A stretch of 64,000 nt of DNA from Symbiodinium natans (taxonomy: Eukaryota; Sar; Dinophyceae; Suessiales; Symbiodiniaceae). Of this stretch, positions 22,601 through 34,000 are shown piece by piece. The stretch is taken from positions 312,001-376,000 of the forward strand of contig CAJNDS010002182.1 of the NCBI GenBank assembly GCA_905221605.1, in the 5' to 3' direction. The notes beneath the pieces are model-generated. The model saw only the letters and a program-made list of their open reading frames with translations. It did not search any database and had not been told where the DNA came from. The number at the start of each line of letters is the position of its first letter. Position 1 is the first letter of the stretch. The translations under genes and the position numbers were made by a program.

Positions 22601-25331
22601 GAAAGGCTGGCCCTTCCTGGCTCAGAACACCCCTGAAGCAGAAGCAACAAGCAAGCACCGGAATGCTGAGCTCAGGTAGACACCATCTTCTACATGGCCT
22701 TGCCGTGCGCGCTTTTTCTGATGCCAGCCTCCATCCTCTTCTTGCGCCTGAGTTCAATGTCAAGTACGAGCTCTCTATTGCAGTTGCTGTGAGTTGTGAG
22801 CTCCTGGGCTTTTCGGTTTTGCTTGCCGTCTCGTGAACATCATGAAAGCTGGCCCCTGTGAAGCCGTGATCGTTCTTGTTTACGTTCTTTGCCATCTCTC
22901 CCATTGGGTCAAAAATATGTCTGAGGCCCTGACGATATGATCTCATACAATGGTTAATGACTTGTATGGAGGTATCGAGCCGACATGCCAGAAACACGCG
23001 TCGACATGCTAAACATCCTCCTGGTGCGCCAACATGGATCCCGGAATGAGGGCGAGTGAGCTGGAGGAACTTGAAAATGAAAAAAATTGAAAGCGTGACC
23101 CACCGACGTACACGCCGACATGCCCAAAACACACACGCCGACATGCAAAAGACACTCGCGGACATGGCAAAACTTGGCTGCCGTCGACATAACAAAACGT
23201 GCCGACATGCCAAAACCACACCAAAACTCCTCACGGTGCGCCAACGTGACACGGACATGTCAAAACCGACCCCTGTGGAGACTATACCTCCGGTTTTTTT
23301 TTCTATCTTGTAGAGACACTACTGAACCCCATAACCCACCCCTGATGTGTGGATATGCGTTTGATATAGGCGTGATGCTTAGGTGTAGCCCCCGGCATTT
23401 CTGGGGGCTTAATCGTCTCCCTAGTTAGTCTCAAGTCCCCAAACCCCAAACACATCCTGCTGTAGGATTCAGACTTGATGCGCTTGGGTGAAGAACAGAA
23501 GGCAAAGAAGCCCCCGCCCATGGTTTCGTGGGTACAGTCTGGATGCACTCACTCAGGGCCCGAGTGATAATTTGGGGTGTCAATTTTGGATTTCAGGTCG
23601 GGAGTTCATGCTACTGCTAGTGCCCCTCTCTTGAGGCATCCGGTGGATTGGGCTAACTTCGGCGACATCACTGATCTTCAGGTGCGCCTTCCCAGCCCTG
23701 ATATCGCAGTGCGGCAGTGAGGGTTTCCACAAAGCTCAAGTCAAGGAGCTGCAAAGTACAGTAGCTAAAGCAGCCAACGCCGCTCCGACGCGCCTCAGAT
23801 TCTGTTTATCTTCCTGGCATTTCCTGGCCCTAAACCCTGAGCCCTGGAAGGTCTTTCAAAAGGTCATGGAGCTCAGCCCATCCACCATGCTGTGGGTTAT
23901 CCTCTCTGGCTGCATCGCCGCAGGCAGGGCTACGGCAGGGTTTGTTTTCTCAGGATTTAGGGGTTATACAGGGTTCAGGATTCAGGGCTGCAAGTTCAAT
24001 CTGAGTCCCAGGCCTTGTGTAGCAGGGCCCAGAACCCTCAGAATCAGGATACAACGTCCTGCAGTACACCGTGGTTCAGAGACTATCTGCCAGCCATGCC
24101 GCCTTCGCCGGCAACTTCAACAAGGCCACACGCGCTGCGCACAAGAACAGCCATCGAAAGTGGGGAGTCCAAGACAATTCTTTTGCCAGAAAGCTGGGCC
24201 TCAAGACTCGGCTATTCTGGGAATACTTGTGGGCTCCCTAAACCCCCTGAACCTCTCCGAAACCCTCTGGAGGCTGCCACCATCATGCTCTCCATCTGCA
24301 TGGGCTTAGAGAGCCTCCCCGGTGGTGTGTGGAGCGCAGTGCGCCGGCCGAAGTAGGGTGTGCCGAGCTTAGGGCGGCAGTAACTTGGTAAAGTTCCGGT
24401 TCCCTTTCGGTGAAGCCGGTTGGGTTTCCATTCGGTTTGCATCTTGTGTACGATCGCGTTGCTATTCCTGCCAATTCCTGCCGGTACGGTTGAAACATGC
24501 GATTCGTTCGCCGTGCTGCTCGCGCTTATGCAGGACACATTGGGAGGACTCATGCCGGTAGACTGACTCGGACATCCAGAAAGTTTGAAGAAGACATCAT
24601 GGGGTGGTTGTCAGAATTATGGTCCCTTGTAGGATCCCTATGATAAGACGGCACCTGGGTTGACAGGTTCAGGGCAATGCGCGATTCTTGTTTCCAGATC
24701 CCGCGATTCCTTGTACGAAACGGTTGGAGCACTTCGATTCTGACAGCGATTCCCGTACTGTGTGGTCGTTCCGGTCTGTCTTCCGGTGCTTCGTTTCCAG
24801 AGCCTTCCTGAGAGCTTTTCTTGAACTCCTTGTAGGAATGTCTCGAGGGAAGCCGGCCAAAAAACGCCTATAGATATTCGGAGCGATTCTTCTTCTTCTT
24901 CCATACAAGAGCAGATGCAGTTGTGTTGAGACCACATCTCCCTACCATCCACGAGGTCATGCTCCTGGCCATCATCGGGAACATTGGGGCTTTCACCGGT
25001 TTCAGCTTGCCCCTGGGCTGCCATGAAGCTTTTGCATGCTCTCAATCTCAGCATCGACTGCTTCCGATGCGTCCCCCTGCCAGTAAAAGGCTCCGCTCAA
25101 GTCAGATACTCGCACTGCGAATCCGCCACCACGCGTAGAAGAACTTGATCCGAATCGTGCCAGTACTCCCTCCCCACCTAGACATTGTGTAGGTTGAAGT
25201 CCAACGAGAAGGCCATCAAGAAGGCTCAAAAAGGGTCACTGCGTTGTTGTGAGTCTTTCCTAAGGGATGACGGCCGATTAAGTTTGCTGAGTGCCCTGAA
25301 GGCGGAGAGCGAAGCAGCGGGAAAGTCCTAG
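19611..25331 (+). CDS. Multi-pass transporter of the TPT/SLC35 (drug/metabolite transporter) type
   Basis: The 3' half joins cleanly. 23635-23692 gives HPVDWANFGDITDLQ. 23851-23923 gives VFQKVMELSPSTMLWVILSG. 24048-24124 (GYNVLQYTVVQRLSASHAAF, then AGNFNK) joins 24273-24338 (AATIMLSICMGLESLPGG). 24956-25008 gives MLLAIIGNIGAFTGFSL. 25193-25331 gives KSNEKAIKKAQ and ends at TAG 25329-25331. The Ser-Ala-...-Gly-Asn-Phe-Asn-Lys element inside a hydrophobic helix resemb­les the SVAGNVK/VVGSLNK helix of plastid-phosphate and nucleotide-sugar transporters. Likely upstream exons are 19611-19675 (LLLWYELTTAGILAIYFGAQ), 19935-19980, 21082-21170 (acidic HEEDTEDLDSCL), 21232-21294 (LSLLAVSLNMIIRQPGYIKR, donor GTAACT) and 22676-22751 (FYMALPCALFLMPASILFL). 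GC donors occur at 23924, 24125 and 25009. Substrate and organelle cannot be told. The 5' end is uncertain. Confidence 0.65.
22981..23265 (+). repeat. Degenerate GCCGACATGCCAAAAC minisatellite
   Basis: About eight to ten imperfect copies of a 14-20 nt unit, with CGACATG or CGGACATG as the core. They lie between the transporter exons near 22751 and 23635. In reverse this makes a Cys/Arg/Met-rich periodic frame and is the reason for a spurious 320-codon minus-strand open frame (22296-23258). Confidence 0.7.
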
Positions 25332-27640
25332 AAGATGAGGAAGCAAAGTGGCTTGACGTAGATTCTGGGAAGCTGGTATGTTTGTCCATCTTCGGGTTTG
25401 CACGCAAGGCGTCAGGTTTGGGCTTGGATTGCTGCAGGTTTCTGCGTCCATTTCGTGTTTGGCTCGTTCTGTACATTATGGATCTGCGCCTGCCACAGCA
25501 AAGGACATCGAGACGCACGGTGACGCACGTTCCATCGTCTTTTCATTTACGTCACCATGTAATTAATTCCTGGTACATGGAGTGAGACGGACGAGCCGCT
25601 AATTCCTGGCATTTGATGTGCCACGACCTATGTGTGCCACATGAAGGCATGGAAGATCATAGAAGATCATAGGTTTCACTGTCTCAAACTTGTTGACAGC
25701 TGTGTCTCGGGCTGGTGTGCGTGTGTACCTGGACCTGTGGCAAAGCGGAGCGCGGCCGTGCCTGAATCTACGTACGCTGTGCTCCCCAATGATTCCAGGG
25801 CAACATAGGACAACCGGGTTCATGATGGTGAGCTTCGACCTGTCAAGTTAAGGGCTATGAACGAGAAGGTTCAGAGTAGCGGTATGCTTCCTGCGGGTAC
25901 CGGGACTCGTTTACTGGAGGGAGCCAACGACCTTTCCAGCACCAGCTGTGCACTTCTGCGTGAAATTTTGGATCGGCAGCGCGAGCTAGCTTGGGCTTGC
26001 GAGCCATGAGCCGTACTAGATCTTACTACGGATCGTGCTACATCGCACTCTCGTATCACTTGTTGGTTACCAACTGCAGCTTGAGTCGCCCAACTTAGCT
26101 TGTCACCTCACTCCATGGACGGGAAGCCCTGTGCTATGCAGCCCCGCAACCTGGGCAACTCTTCTGCCATGTCCTGAACTTCCTAAGACATGGTGCTGCC
26201 AGTGCTGCCCGTGTCTCTCACGAAGGCTGGGGGCTCTTTCCTCTGGCTCTGTGTAGGCCATGGTAGGGCGCATGCCAACCGGCTGCCTCTTGTTGTGTTT
26301 TGTCGTCCGTTGCTGATTCTGCGTCACCTGATACGACAATCAGGGGGGTGATGGCTACGCAGATGTTCGAAAACGTGCGATAAACTGTTTAAGGAGAGCA
26401 TCTTGCATGTGGTGCACAGACTGCACAGACTCTTCGCAGAGGGAAGTATGCCCTCCTAAACCCCAGGCGAAGGGCTGCCCACACCTCTCATGTTGCAGGA
26501 GCTTTGCTGTTGAGTCCATGGGGGGCAAAGGGCGCCGTCCGCTTCCTGGTCAGGGTTCAGCGGCAAGTTGGCAAGTTTGCTGCTCATGGAAACTGAAGAG
26601 GATTTTCTGTCAATGCCTCGCTGGATAGAAGATACGCAGCCCATCTTACTTCACAATTGTGTACGGGGTGTCATGGAGCCAAGACTCAACTTGCGCAGAC
26701 CATTCCTGGACCCCTCCTCCCTATGCAGCAGCCCTTCTTACTGGCCTTCAGTCCGACATTCTTTTGAATCAACATGTCTCAAGTCCTGAGGTGGTGGCAA
26801 GGGGAAGGCGCCTTGAGTTGCGCGGCCCCTCATACAAGTTCCAGCAGCAATGGTTAATCTCTGTATTTGTTTGATTTATGTATCTGAATGGTAAAGTTGG
26901 CTGTTGAGTCATTGCAGTCATGGCAGCATGCGATCTGTCTACATTCGTACATGCATGCAGATCTAACCCACGCATGCACACATGCCGGACCATGCCATCC
27001 TTATAAATAGATCTATATAGTCTTCTTATATTCATATTTATACTTATACGGTAGCACATAATTATATATATATATATTATGAACGATCGCTGCCCTTTGA
27101 AGTCTTGCAGGGTGGCAAAGGCGGTGGCAAAGGCTGTGGCAAAGCGCCACGCAGGCCAGCAATCACTGCAGTAGGAGTTGTTTGGGGGATCCTGGGCTTT
27201 TCCTGGATGTCGACTGCCCGAAGCAAGCGGACACATTAGGACAGGGATGCGAGCTTGAGCTTCCCAGATTTGAACCTGCCTCCTTGGAGCAACCCTGCAG
27301 GAAATTAGCTCAATTCCAGGGCCCTTAGGTCGCCAGCTCAACCGGCCGATACCTCAAAGCACTCAGGCCTTCAACGCCTCTGCTTAAGGGGGCAAACCTA
27401 TAACTCCCCTTAGAACCTTAAGAAGCATCACACTTTTAATCTTCCGCCTTTTTCTCAATATTTGAAAGTACTTCCTAAGGGGGCTATAGAAACCAGAATC
27501 TCCTGCATGCTAGGCCGCCGCGACGACTAGGGCCACCAAGGAGGCCCCCCGTGTCTACAAAGCGTTTGTGCCGTAGGTAGTAATAGTAGAAAGGGCTACT
27601 AGTAGCAGAAGAAGGGTTTTGTGGCTTAGGGGTTAGGGTT
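25332..27640 (+). other. Spacer with isolated exon candidates
   Basis: 26568-26665 reads LLMETEEDFLSMPRWIEDTQ, coding-like and without a recognised family. 27118-27180 reads GGKGGGKGCGKAPRRPAI after TTGCAG. A TA microsatellite lies at 27061-27079. A weak inverted repeat (ACCTATAACTCCCCTTAG near 27396 against CTAAGGGGGCTATAG near 27476) may be another hairpin element. No gene model could be built. Confidence 0.25.
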
Positions 27641-27685
27641 CAGTTCTCTGTTCTAGCAGGCGTCAGGATTCGGGATTTATGGGTT

Positions 27686-27931
27686 TTGTGCTTCAAGTGT
27701 CAGGGATTGAGGACACCGCCGCGCTTTCACAAACGTGGCCCGTGCATCGGACAGCATTTGTTCGGAGTCAAAGGGTTCTTGAATCTGTCAGAAGGCATTT
27801 GGCCCTGCGGCGAAGACGATTTAGAATTTCACGGATCTTTGCGAGAATCTGCCGGGCACTTTTTGCGCTATCTCCCAACCCTGCCCACACCCCAGCCCTT
27901 TAACGCCAGCAACACCGACCCCTCGTTTTAA
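27686..27931 (+). CDS. Probable terminal exon of an unidentified protein
   Basis: An open frame of 81 codons ending at TAA 27929-27931. Its C-terminal two thirds are coding-like and not low complexity (GPCIGQHLFGVKGFLNLSEG, then EDDLEFHGSLRESAGHFLRY). The first residues probably lie outside the exon. A splice acceptor could be CAG at 27704-27706 or near 27730. No family was recognised. The other two frames over the same stretch are Arg-rich and less plausible. Confidence 0.4.
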   Translation: MCFKCQGLRTPPRFHKRGPCIGQHLFGVKGFLNLSEGIWPCGEDDLEFHGSLRESAGHFLRYLPTLPTPQPFNASNTDPSF

Positions 27932-28368
27932 AATCTGTAGGTCCTATAACAATGAGCTGAGGGCCGGGGCAGCGCGCCCTACTCGCGCCACACCCGGTCC
28001 CGGGAACTGCGGTTCGAGGGTTTCTCCGAAGGCTGAGTTTGGAGAGCTAAATGAGTTTTAGCAAACATAAAACCCGGAGAAGTAAAACTGCAATCATAAC
28101 ATTAAAAATGTCGGCAACTGGGTTCACAGCTGGATTCCCCGCTAGGGTGCAGAGCTGCCACGTTTCTCATGCAAATTCAATCATGTGAGGTCCCTCGTAT
28201 TTGAAGTGGCCTTTGCATTGGTACATCGTGACGTTTGCACCAACAATCCGAGCCTCAGGACGCCGAACCCCAAACACAAAGCCTCTACTTCTGCCCGCAG
28301 CCTTTCTCGGGGTGTAGTTTTATGTCTAGATGGCAGTGCAAGGAGAGTGGTTGTGGCATAATCTGCAG

Positions 28369-28457
28369 TGAGCGGGAGGAGATCCCCGCGCCACCGCAGC
28401 TTCCGGCTCAAGAGCCATTTAATCTGGAGGAGGGAAGAGCCGATTTGTCCTCAGCAG
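28369..28457 (+). CDS. Single well-bounded exon, protein unknown
   Basis: The segment between CTGCAG and donor GTAGTC is open in the frame EREEIPAPPQLPAQEPFNLE. It is Pro/Glu-rich and probably an unstructured linker. It may belong to the PH-like gene that follows or to the gene ending near 27931; the phase was not resolved. Confidence 0.4.
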
Positions 28458-28844
28458 GTAGTCACCAGCTTCTTGGATTGTGCAAGTAGCCAACTACACC
28501 ACAACAGTCCATGTTAGACGCGAGAGGCTTGGCCGCACGACTCCGAAAGTGCATTGGAACGCAACCCACAGCACGACCCTTGCACCCCCCCACAGAGGGG
28601 GAAAGCCCAGGGCCCAGGGCCCCTTACCCCAAGCCAACCCCTTAGACTGACACCCCGGGAGATCCGAGCGACTTGAAGCCTTCGAGCCACATTGACGCGC
28701 AATGGCCGCTTCTGAGCTACCGGCAGGAGCCAAAGACGTTGCCCCCAAGCAGCCCTCTTCTCCTTTCCCCTTGAAGCCCGAACAGCTATTTAAGTCCGAA
28801 GAAAGGGCCAAGGTTGTGTGGCCCGTGTGCCAGGATGTGTCGTC

Positions 28845-30729
28845 ATGGAGGGCTGGCTCATGAAGCGGAGCCAGCAGCTCCTCCAGTGGCGCTGGCGACA
28901 CTGTCCGGCATATGAGTTTTTGTTTAACATTCTCTTTTCTTCCGGCCATGCAAATCTCGCCGGTCTACTCCGAATCGCCATCTTTGCAATTTGCTAGTTT
29001 CGAGCATGCGGCCGCAGTGCGTGTGGCAGGTCCTCGCCCAGTGCAGAGACTGGTCAATTCATGTTCATTGTTTCGTGCGCCAAGGATATGTTAAGCTCAC
29101 CTCCGACCAGCACCTTGCGACCTTCACGTCCGAGCAGGCATGTCGCAGCGCTGTCCCAGAACGTCCAACGAAGTGCTGAGGGGATCTGAGGGGCTGAGGA
29201 GTCTCAAGACACTCGTCGCCCTCTCACTGCACTGCAACGTTCTGCTGACCTGTCGACCTGCTACGTCTTTTGGGAGGCGTGTTTTTTGTTTGTGGTCTGA
29301 TAGTGCTCAGGACTGCTGGTCCTCTGGCCTGCCCGTCCTCTGGTCTCATGGTCTGGTCGGCTTGTCGCACTGCTGTTCCCCTGGTCGGCTGGGTGCTGGT
29401 TCCCACCTTCCTCGGACGATTCTGTTTGCAAATGCCCCCCGCACCACCCCCTTCCACCCTCCCTCAGGGATCATTCTTGTTGCACATGGCAGGGGCAGGC
29501 CCGATTTGCAAATAGTTGACCCTGTACCCAACCCGCCCGCCACGCCGAGCCCGGCACGAGTGACACCCTGAACTTTTGGGGCGAGGGGGGGAGGGGAGGG
29601 CGGGTTGCACCCCAGACAGAGTAAGAGCGCGAGCACGGAGCAAGAAAAAAAGTTTTCGACGTGAAGATGTATTGCAAGTAGGGTTTTGGCCTATCAAACC
29701 GTGCAGGTGTAGAGAGCAAATGACAGTGGTTTCCCGTCAAAGCATTTTAACAGAAATCTTTTGGATTGGAGGATATAAAGAAAGTAGAGGTTGTCTGGCT
29801 CAAATATAGAGGAAGGGAAAGCCATGAAGGAAACAGAGTCTAAAGGTCTTGCCCCACAAACAAGGTAGAGAAATTCAATGAAACCCACCCCCCCCCCCCT
29901 ATCCCTCCCAAGAGAAAAACAAAAAAACTTACCATCAGTTCAGACCGTCTACGGTATGCTATTTTGCAGGGCGACGTCCTCACGAATGATGTCGACATCG
30001 GTGGAGCCACTGCAGAGGCGATGGTGGCGGTAAAGGCGATAGCAGGAAGGATTGGTGAGCCTTGAAACAAGCTTCTGATTCGTTGCAGCCTACAAAAGCC
30101 TGATGGACCCTACACAAGAGTGTAGGATGCCCCAGACTCCCCAGGCCACGGACTTCTTCCTGGCCGCTCCGGTGGAGTTCGGCTTCCTTGTGGCATGCCG
30201 TCGGGGGCCCAGTGCTGGATTGATGAGATTTTGTTCGGTAGGGGCAGTTGGACTGTTGGACTTACCCGCAACTACAACCAAGGCGCAGAGGCCTATGTAG
30301 GTGTGCTTTTAGACCTTCCTACTACTGACGTTTCAGGCCAAAGTAATCATAGCTGGTCGGTGCAGCAAGGTGACAAAACGCTCCGCTTTGCGGCCGAGAC
30401 GGCTGCCACGCGTGAGGTTCTCCAAATTCTTTGGGTTGAATGTGGCCCGGTAGTAACCGGTAGTAGGAAGGTCCCGAGAGATTATTCAGGACACCTTTCC
30501 AGCGCTCTGCAGCCCCACGGCGACCTCAACAGTAGAGTCTCCCTCTCTCATGCCATGTGGCCAGTACAACGTAGCCACACACACACACACACAATGTCGA
30601 TCTTGAGCTGGACATGCCACGCATCAGGGAAAGCTCAGCTTGCAGGAGTGGCTCCGGAAAATCGCGAGCATCGCTGGCCGAGAAAGTTTGGATCCGGAGA
30701 AGGCTCTCGGCGCTCCCAAATCAGACTGA
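28845..30729 (+). CDS. PH-domain-like protein, multi-exon
   Basis: Exon 28845-28896 starts ATG and reads MEGWLMKRSQQLLQWRWR, the usual first strand of a pleckstrin-homology domain. Joined with a GA donor to 29085-29137 it gives WRWRYVKLTSDQHLATFTS, the second strand. Later exons are 29970 to about 30054 (GDVLTNDVDIGGATAEAMVA), about 30091-30208 (QATDFFLAAPVEFGFL) and about 30370-30414 (GDKTLRFAAETAATRE). The last exon, 30646-30729 (EWLRKIASIAGRES), makes the closing PH helix and ends at TGA 30727-30729. Lipid or protein binding is inferred from the fold. An in-frame ATG at 28702 opens a Pro/Lys-rich frame (AASELPAGAKDVAPKQPSS) that may be the true 5' exon, but its join to 28845 is not clear. 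Confidence 0.6.
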
Positions 30730-31088
30730 ACCTGGATCAGTAAAGCTACGCCCAAGGCAGTAAGTATTTATGTCATTCCTGTCCAGCTTTGTGATTGAGG
30801 GATTGAGGCTAGGGGTAGATTCTCAGAGACAGCCAGCCCCCGAGGACGAGAGCCCGGGCTTCCGCCGCAGAGACTCGCCCAGCTCTTCAATACTCCTGCA
30901 GCCTCTTGAGGCCAGGACATGAACGGCACTCCAGGAATCTCTAGATTCTCTAGAATCTAGGAGAAGGAAGCCGTGGGCCATAGGTAGTAGAGCAGCGAGA
31001 GGGTGAGGTTGTGCAATTGGGCCCAAACCAATGAGCAGCATCATCGTGCTGCAGCTCTTTTTTTCTTGTGTGTTCGAGCTTGCATCAG

Positions 31089-34000
31089 GAGTTTGTCGGT
31101 GAAGAGAGCCCAAAGGCCGGCAGTCCGGGCAAGGGCAGCAGACTGAGCTTGCTCTGCAGAGTTGAAAGGTCCAGTCTAGACCGCTTGAGATATGCTCAGA
31201 CCTGTTCAGATCTCGCTTTGGGGCTGCCGTCCCAGTGGACAAGTTCAGAGTGCTGACTTTGCAGCTTTGCTGAGGCAAGGGCTCCAAGGGTCCTGGCAAG
31301 CCGGGCAAAGGCGGCCCTGGCAAGGGCCCCGGCAAGGCTCCGCCAAAGGGCAAAGGCCCGGACCAGCAGAAATTTTTAGGGTTCAGGGTTTAGGGCTTCC
31401 CAAACCCCCCAAGCTTGCGGCACCGGTCATCTGCCACGTCAGGCAAAGGGCCCCCTGTCCCCGGAAAGGGGGTCCCTCGCTTGCGAACCATGCCGAAGGC
31501 TGCGAGGGTGTTCTTGCTTTGAGCCAGTCTTGTGAGGCATGTTGGGGGGTTGGTTGCGTTTTTAAATAAGGCCTCTTTTGCGGGGGGGGGGCCTGTGTTT
31601 GTTAAGGGGTTCGTTCTACGACGGATGTAACTGGGCCCTAAAACGCTTTTGCGGTATGCTTGGAGGCATGGAGCAGCTCGAGCCAAGCAAGGGCGGTCTG
31701 ACGATGTGATGTCTGGAAATTTCTGGAGAGGGTAATGAGGCTCCGGACAAGTCATCCCTAGTCCCCCGAAACCCCCGGAAACCCTAGACATTGTCTACGT
31801 TCCCGAAACCCTCAGAACATGTAGAGGCTTCGAGCCTACCGCTGGGTCGCCGCCTTTCTGCCCGGTGCTGAGTCACAGGATGTTCACTCCACGATTTTCA
31901 GCCTGAGGAGACCTCAAACTCTCAAAACCTTTGCTGCAAAACAGCTAGTGTAAGCCTCATAAAGCCAATGCCACTACACCACTAAACTGCAAGCCCATGC
32001 GTCAGGTTCGGATGCTCAATGCAGACCAGGTTGCCGCCTTCGCCCCTTTTCAAGCAAGGGTTCTCATTCTGTTGCTTTGGCTTGGGGGGGGGGGGTGAGT
32101 TGAAAGGAAGAGGACGAGGTTCAGCGTCCTCTTCCTCACCCGCACGTGAGAATTTTCCAAATCGAAGAGACTTGCCCTCGAGTGTTTCTCTGGCCTATTG
32201 AAGACCCTAAGGCCCCGGAGAAGAGGGACCACGCATCGAGCTCTGATGACGAGCCCAGCCCTTTGAACCCGGCGGCCGTGGATTTGGAGGCCGAAGTACC
32301 ACGAAGACCGCTTGGTTCGGTTGAGGGAGCGCGCCAGCCCTTGCTGCACCTAGGAGGGACGTAGAGACCAGGAGTCCATTGTCGCAAAATGCCGCCTCTA
32401 AAGCTTGCTGCGAAAGCCCCAAGGCCAAGAGAGTGCACTGGACCCCTTTGAGTTTCCACGTGCAGGCTCTGCGAAGCGCCTTTGCTGCGCAGGCAAAGGC
32501 GCCGGCCTCTGCGAGGCCGGCTGAAGCCCCAACAGCCCCTAATGGCCCTAACGCAACGTCAAAGTGGCTCTGATGATCTCCGATGTTCACCTCCCCCACC
32601 CCCGCACAACCACCGCAGATGGAGTCGACATGCTCTCAATCACACTCCAGCATATTCCAGCATCTAAAGCATACAGAAACACGATAGACTATAGATAAAG
32701 AATGTCAGCACGAGGGGCTAATGCAGTCCTGATGCTTATGATGCTTGCCAGCAGACCAATCTCGGCTCAACCCTAGCGAGTGAGTTTCCTCGGTCTCAGT
32801 CCTCACCCAGCGAACGGGTAACACGTTTTCAGCTGTTTAATGCATCTTGCTTAGTTTTGACCTTGCACTTTTTGCAGTGATGGGCAAGTGCATGTGCATT
32901 GACAGCATCTTTCCCGTACGCGTTCTCATTTTTCGAAGCCGTGTCGGTCTCGTTCTTTCAGAAAGATCTTAGATTGCGAGGCACTGAACATGATTGTTCC
33001 ATGTGAACCTACAGAGACCTCGGCGAGCAGACGCATTAGGTAGCCATCAGGGAGTCACATGAGATTCCATCTAGGGAGATTAAATCATGTCAAGACTTGC
33101 TGCTTCGGTTCAAGCCTTTGATGCGAACCTTAGGCCTCGTCCACTGCCGTTAACCTGCGAAGCTTTCGGCCAGTATCGTTCAGCGACATGTGCCGAAAAG
33201 TGAAGTGCTATGGCTGCGGCAAGTACACTTGGACTGGTTGCGGACAACACGTCGAAGCCTGCCTGAGGGGAGTTCCGGAAGAGAAGCGATGCGGTGGCTG
33301 GCGCAAGGGCACCTGCGACGTTGAACCATCCAAGGGCAAGGAAGGTGGATGTGCTGTACAGTAGTTTTTTGCTCAAAGGATTGGCATCTCGAGGCTTGAC
33401 TAAGAGCATGTACTTACGTAACATCCGGGCAAAAAGAGCCGACGATTTCTTGTCGACCTCTTCTTTTTGCGCATGGCTTACGCGATATTTTCGGAGGTTA
33501 CCAATACAGGACCCAATACAGCGCTTATCGAAAATCTGGTCCCTTGCTCGAGCTCTAGAATAACCGATACACCTCCTTTCAGCCGGTGAGTCCGCGAGGG
33601 CCACCTCACGGCGGTCGCCACGAGGGGTGGAGCTGCTACCGCGGTCCAACGCCCAAAACGTGGCGAGCCACGGCCACATTCGGGATCTTTTTATGTGTTT
33701 TTGGTGGTCTTCGTAGGCAGTCGGGTAGGTCGTGAGGGTTGGGGTTTGAATCCACGCAGGATTGTGCTGCGGAAGCTGCACCTTGACACTCAAGGCGCCG
33801 GGACGTTGCGTCTGAACCACATTTTTGGATACAACGCCTTGGGACTCCACAGAAAGCCCCTTGTTAGCAGAGTTTGACCCAAAAGCGAAACTTGCAGTCA
33901 AACCCAGAAGCAGCCGCAGGCTGACATTCACGAGTCTGATTTGCCAAATGCCCTCTCGCCTTTGCAGAAATCAATGTAGCGTGCTCAAAGTATACCTATG

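Noticed and set aside
22381-22836. 151-codon plus-strand frame
   Set aside because: It crosses the transmembrane exon 22676-22751 in a different frame; the shorter hydrophobic reading fits the transporter better. Part of it (22381-22470) could still be an exon.
22296-23258. 320-codon open frame on the minus strand, the longest in the window
   Set aside because: Built on a CGACATG minisatellite and antisense to transporter exons; Cys/Arg periodic composition, no family.
30195-30743. 182-codon plus-strand frame
   Set aside because: It mixes a probable PH exon with intron and a CA repeat; the final exon is better read in another frame ending at 30729.
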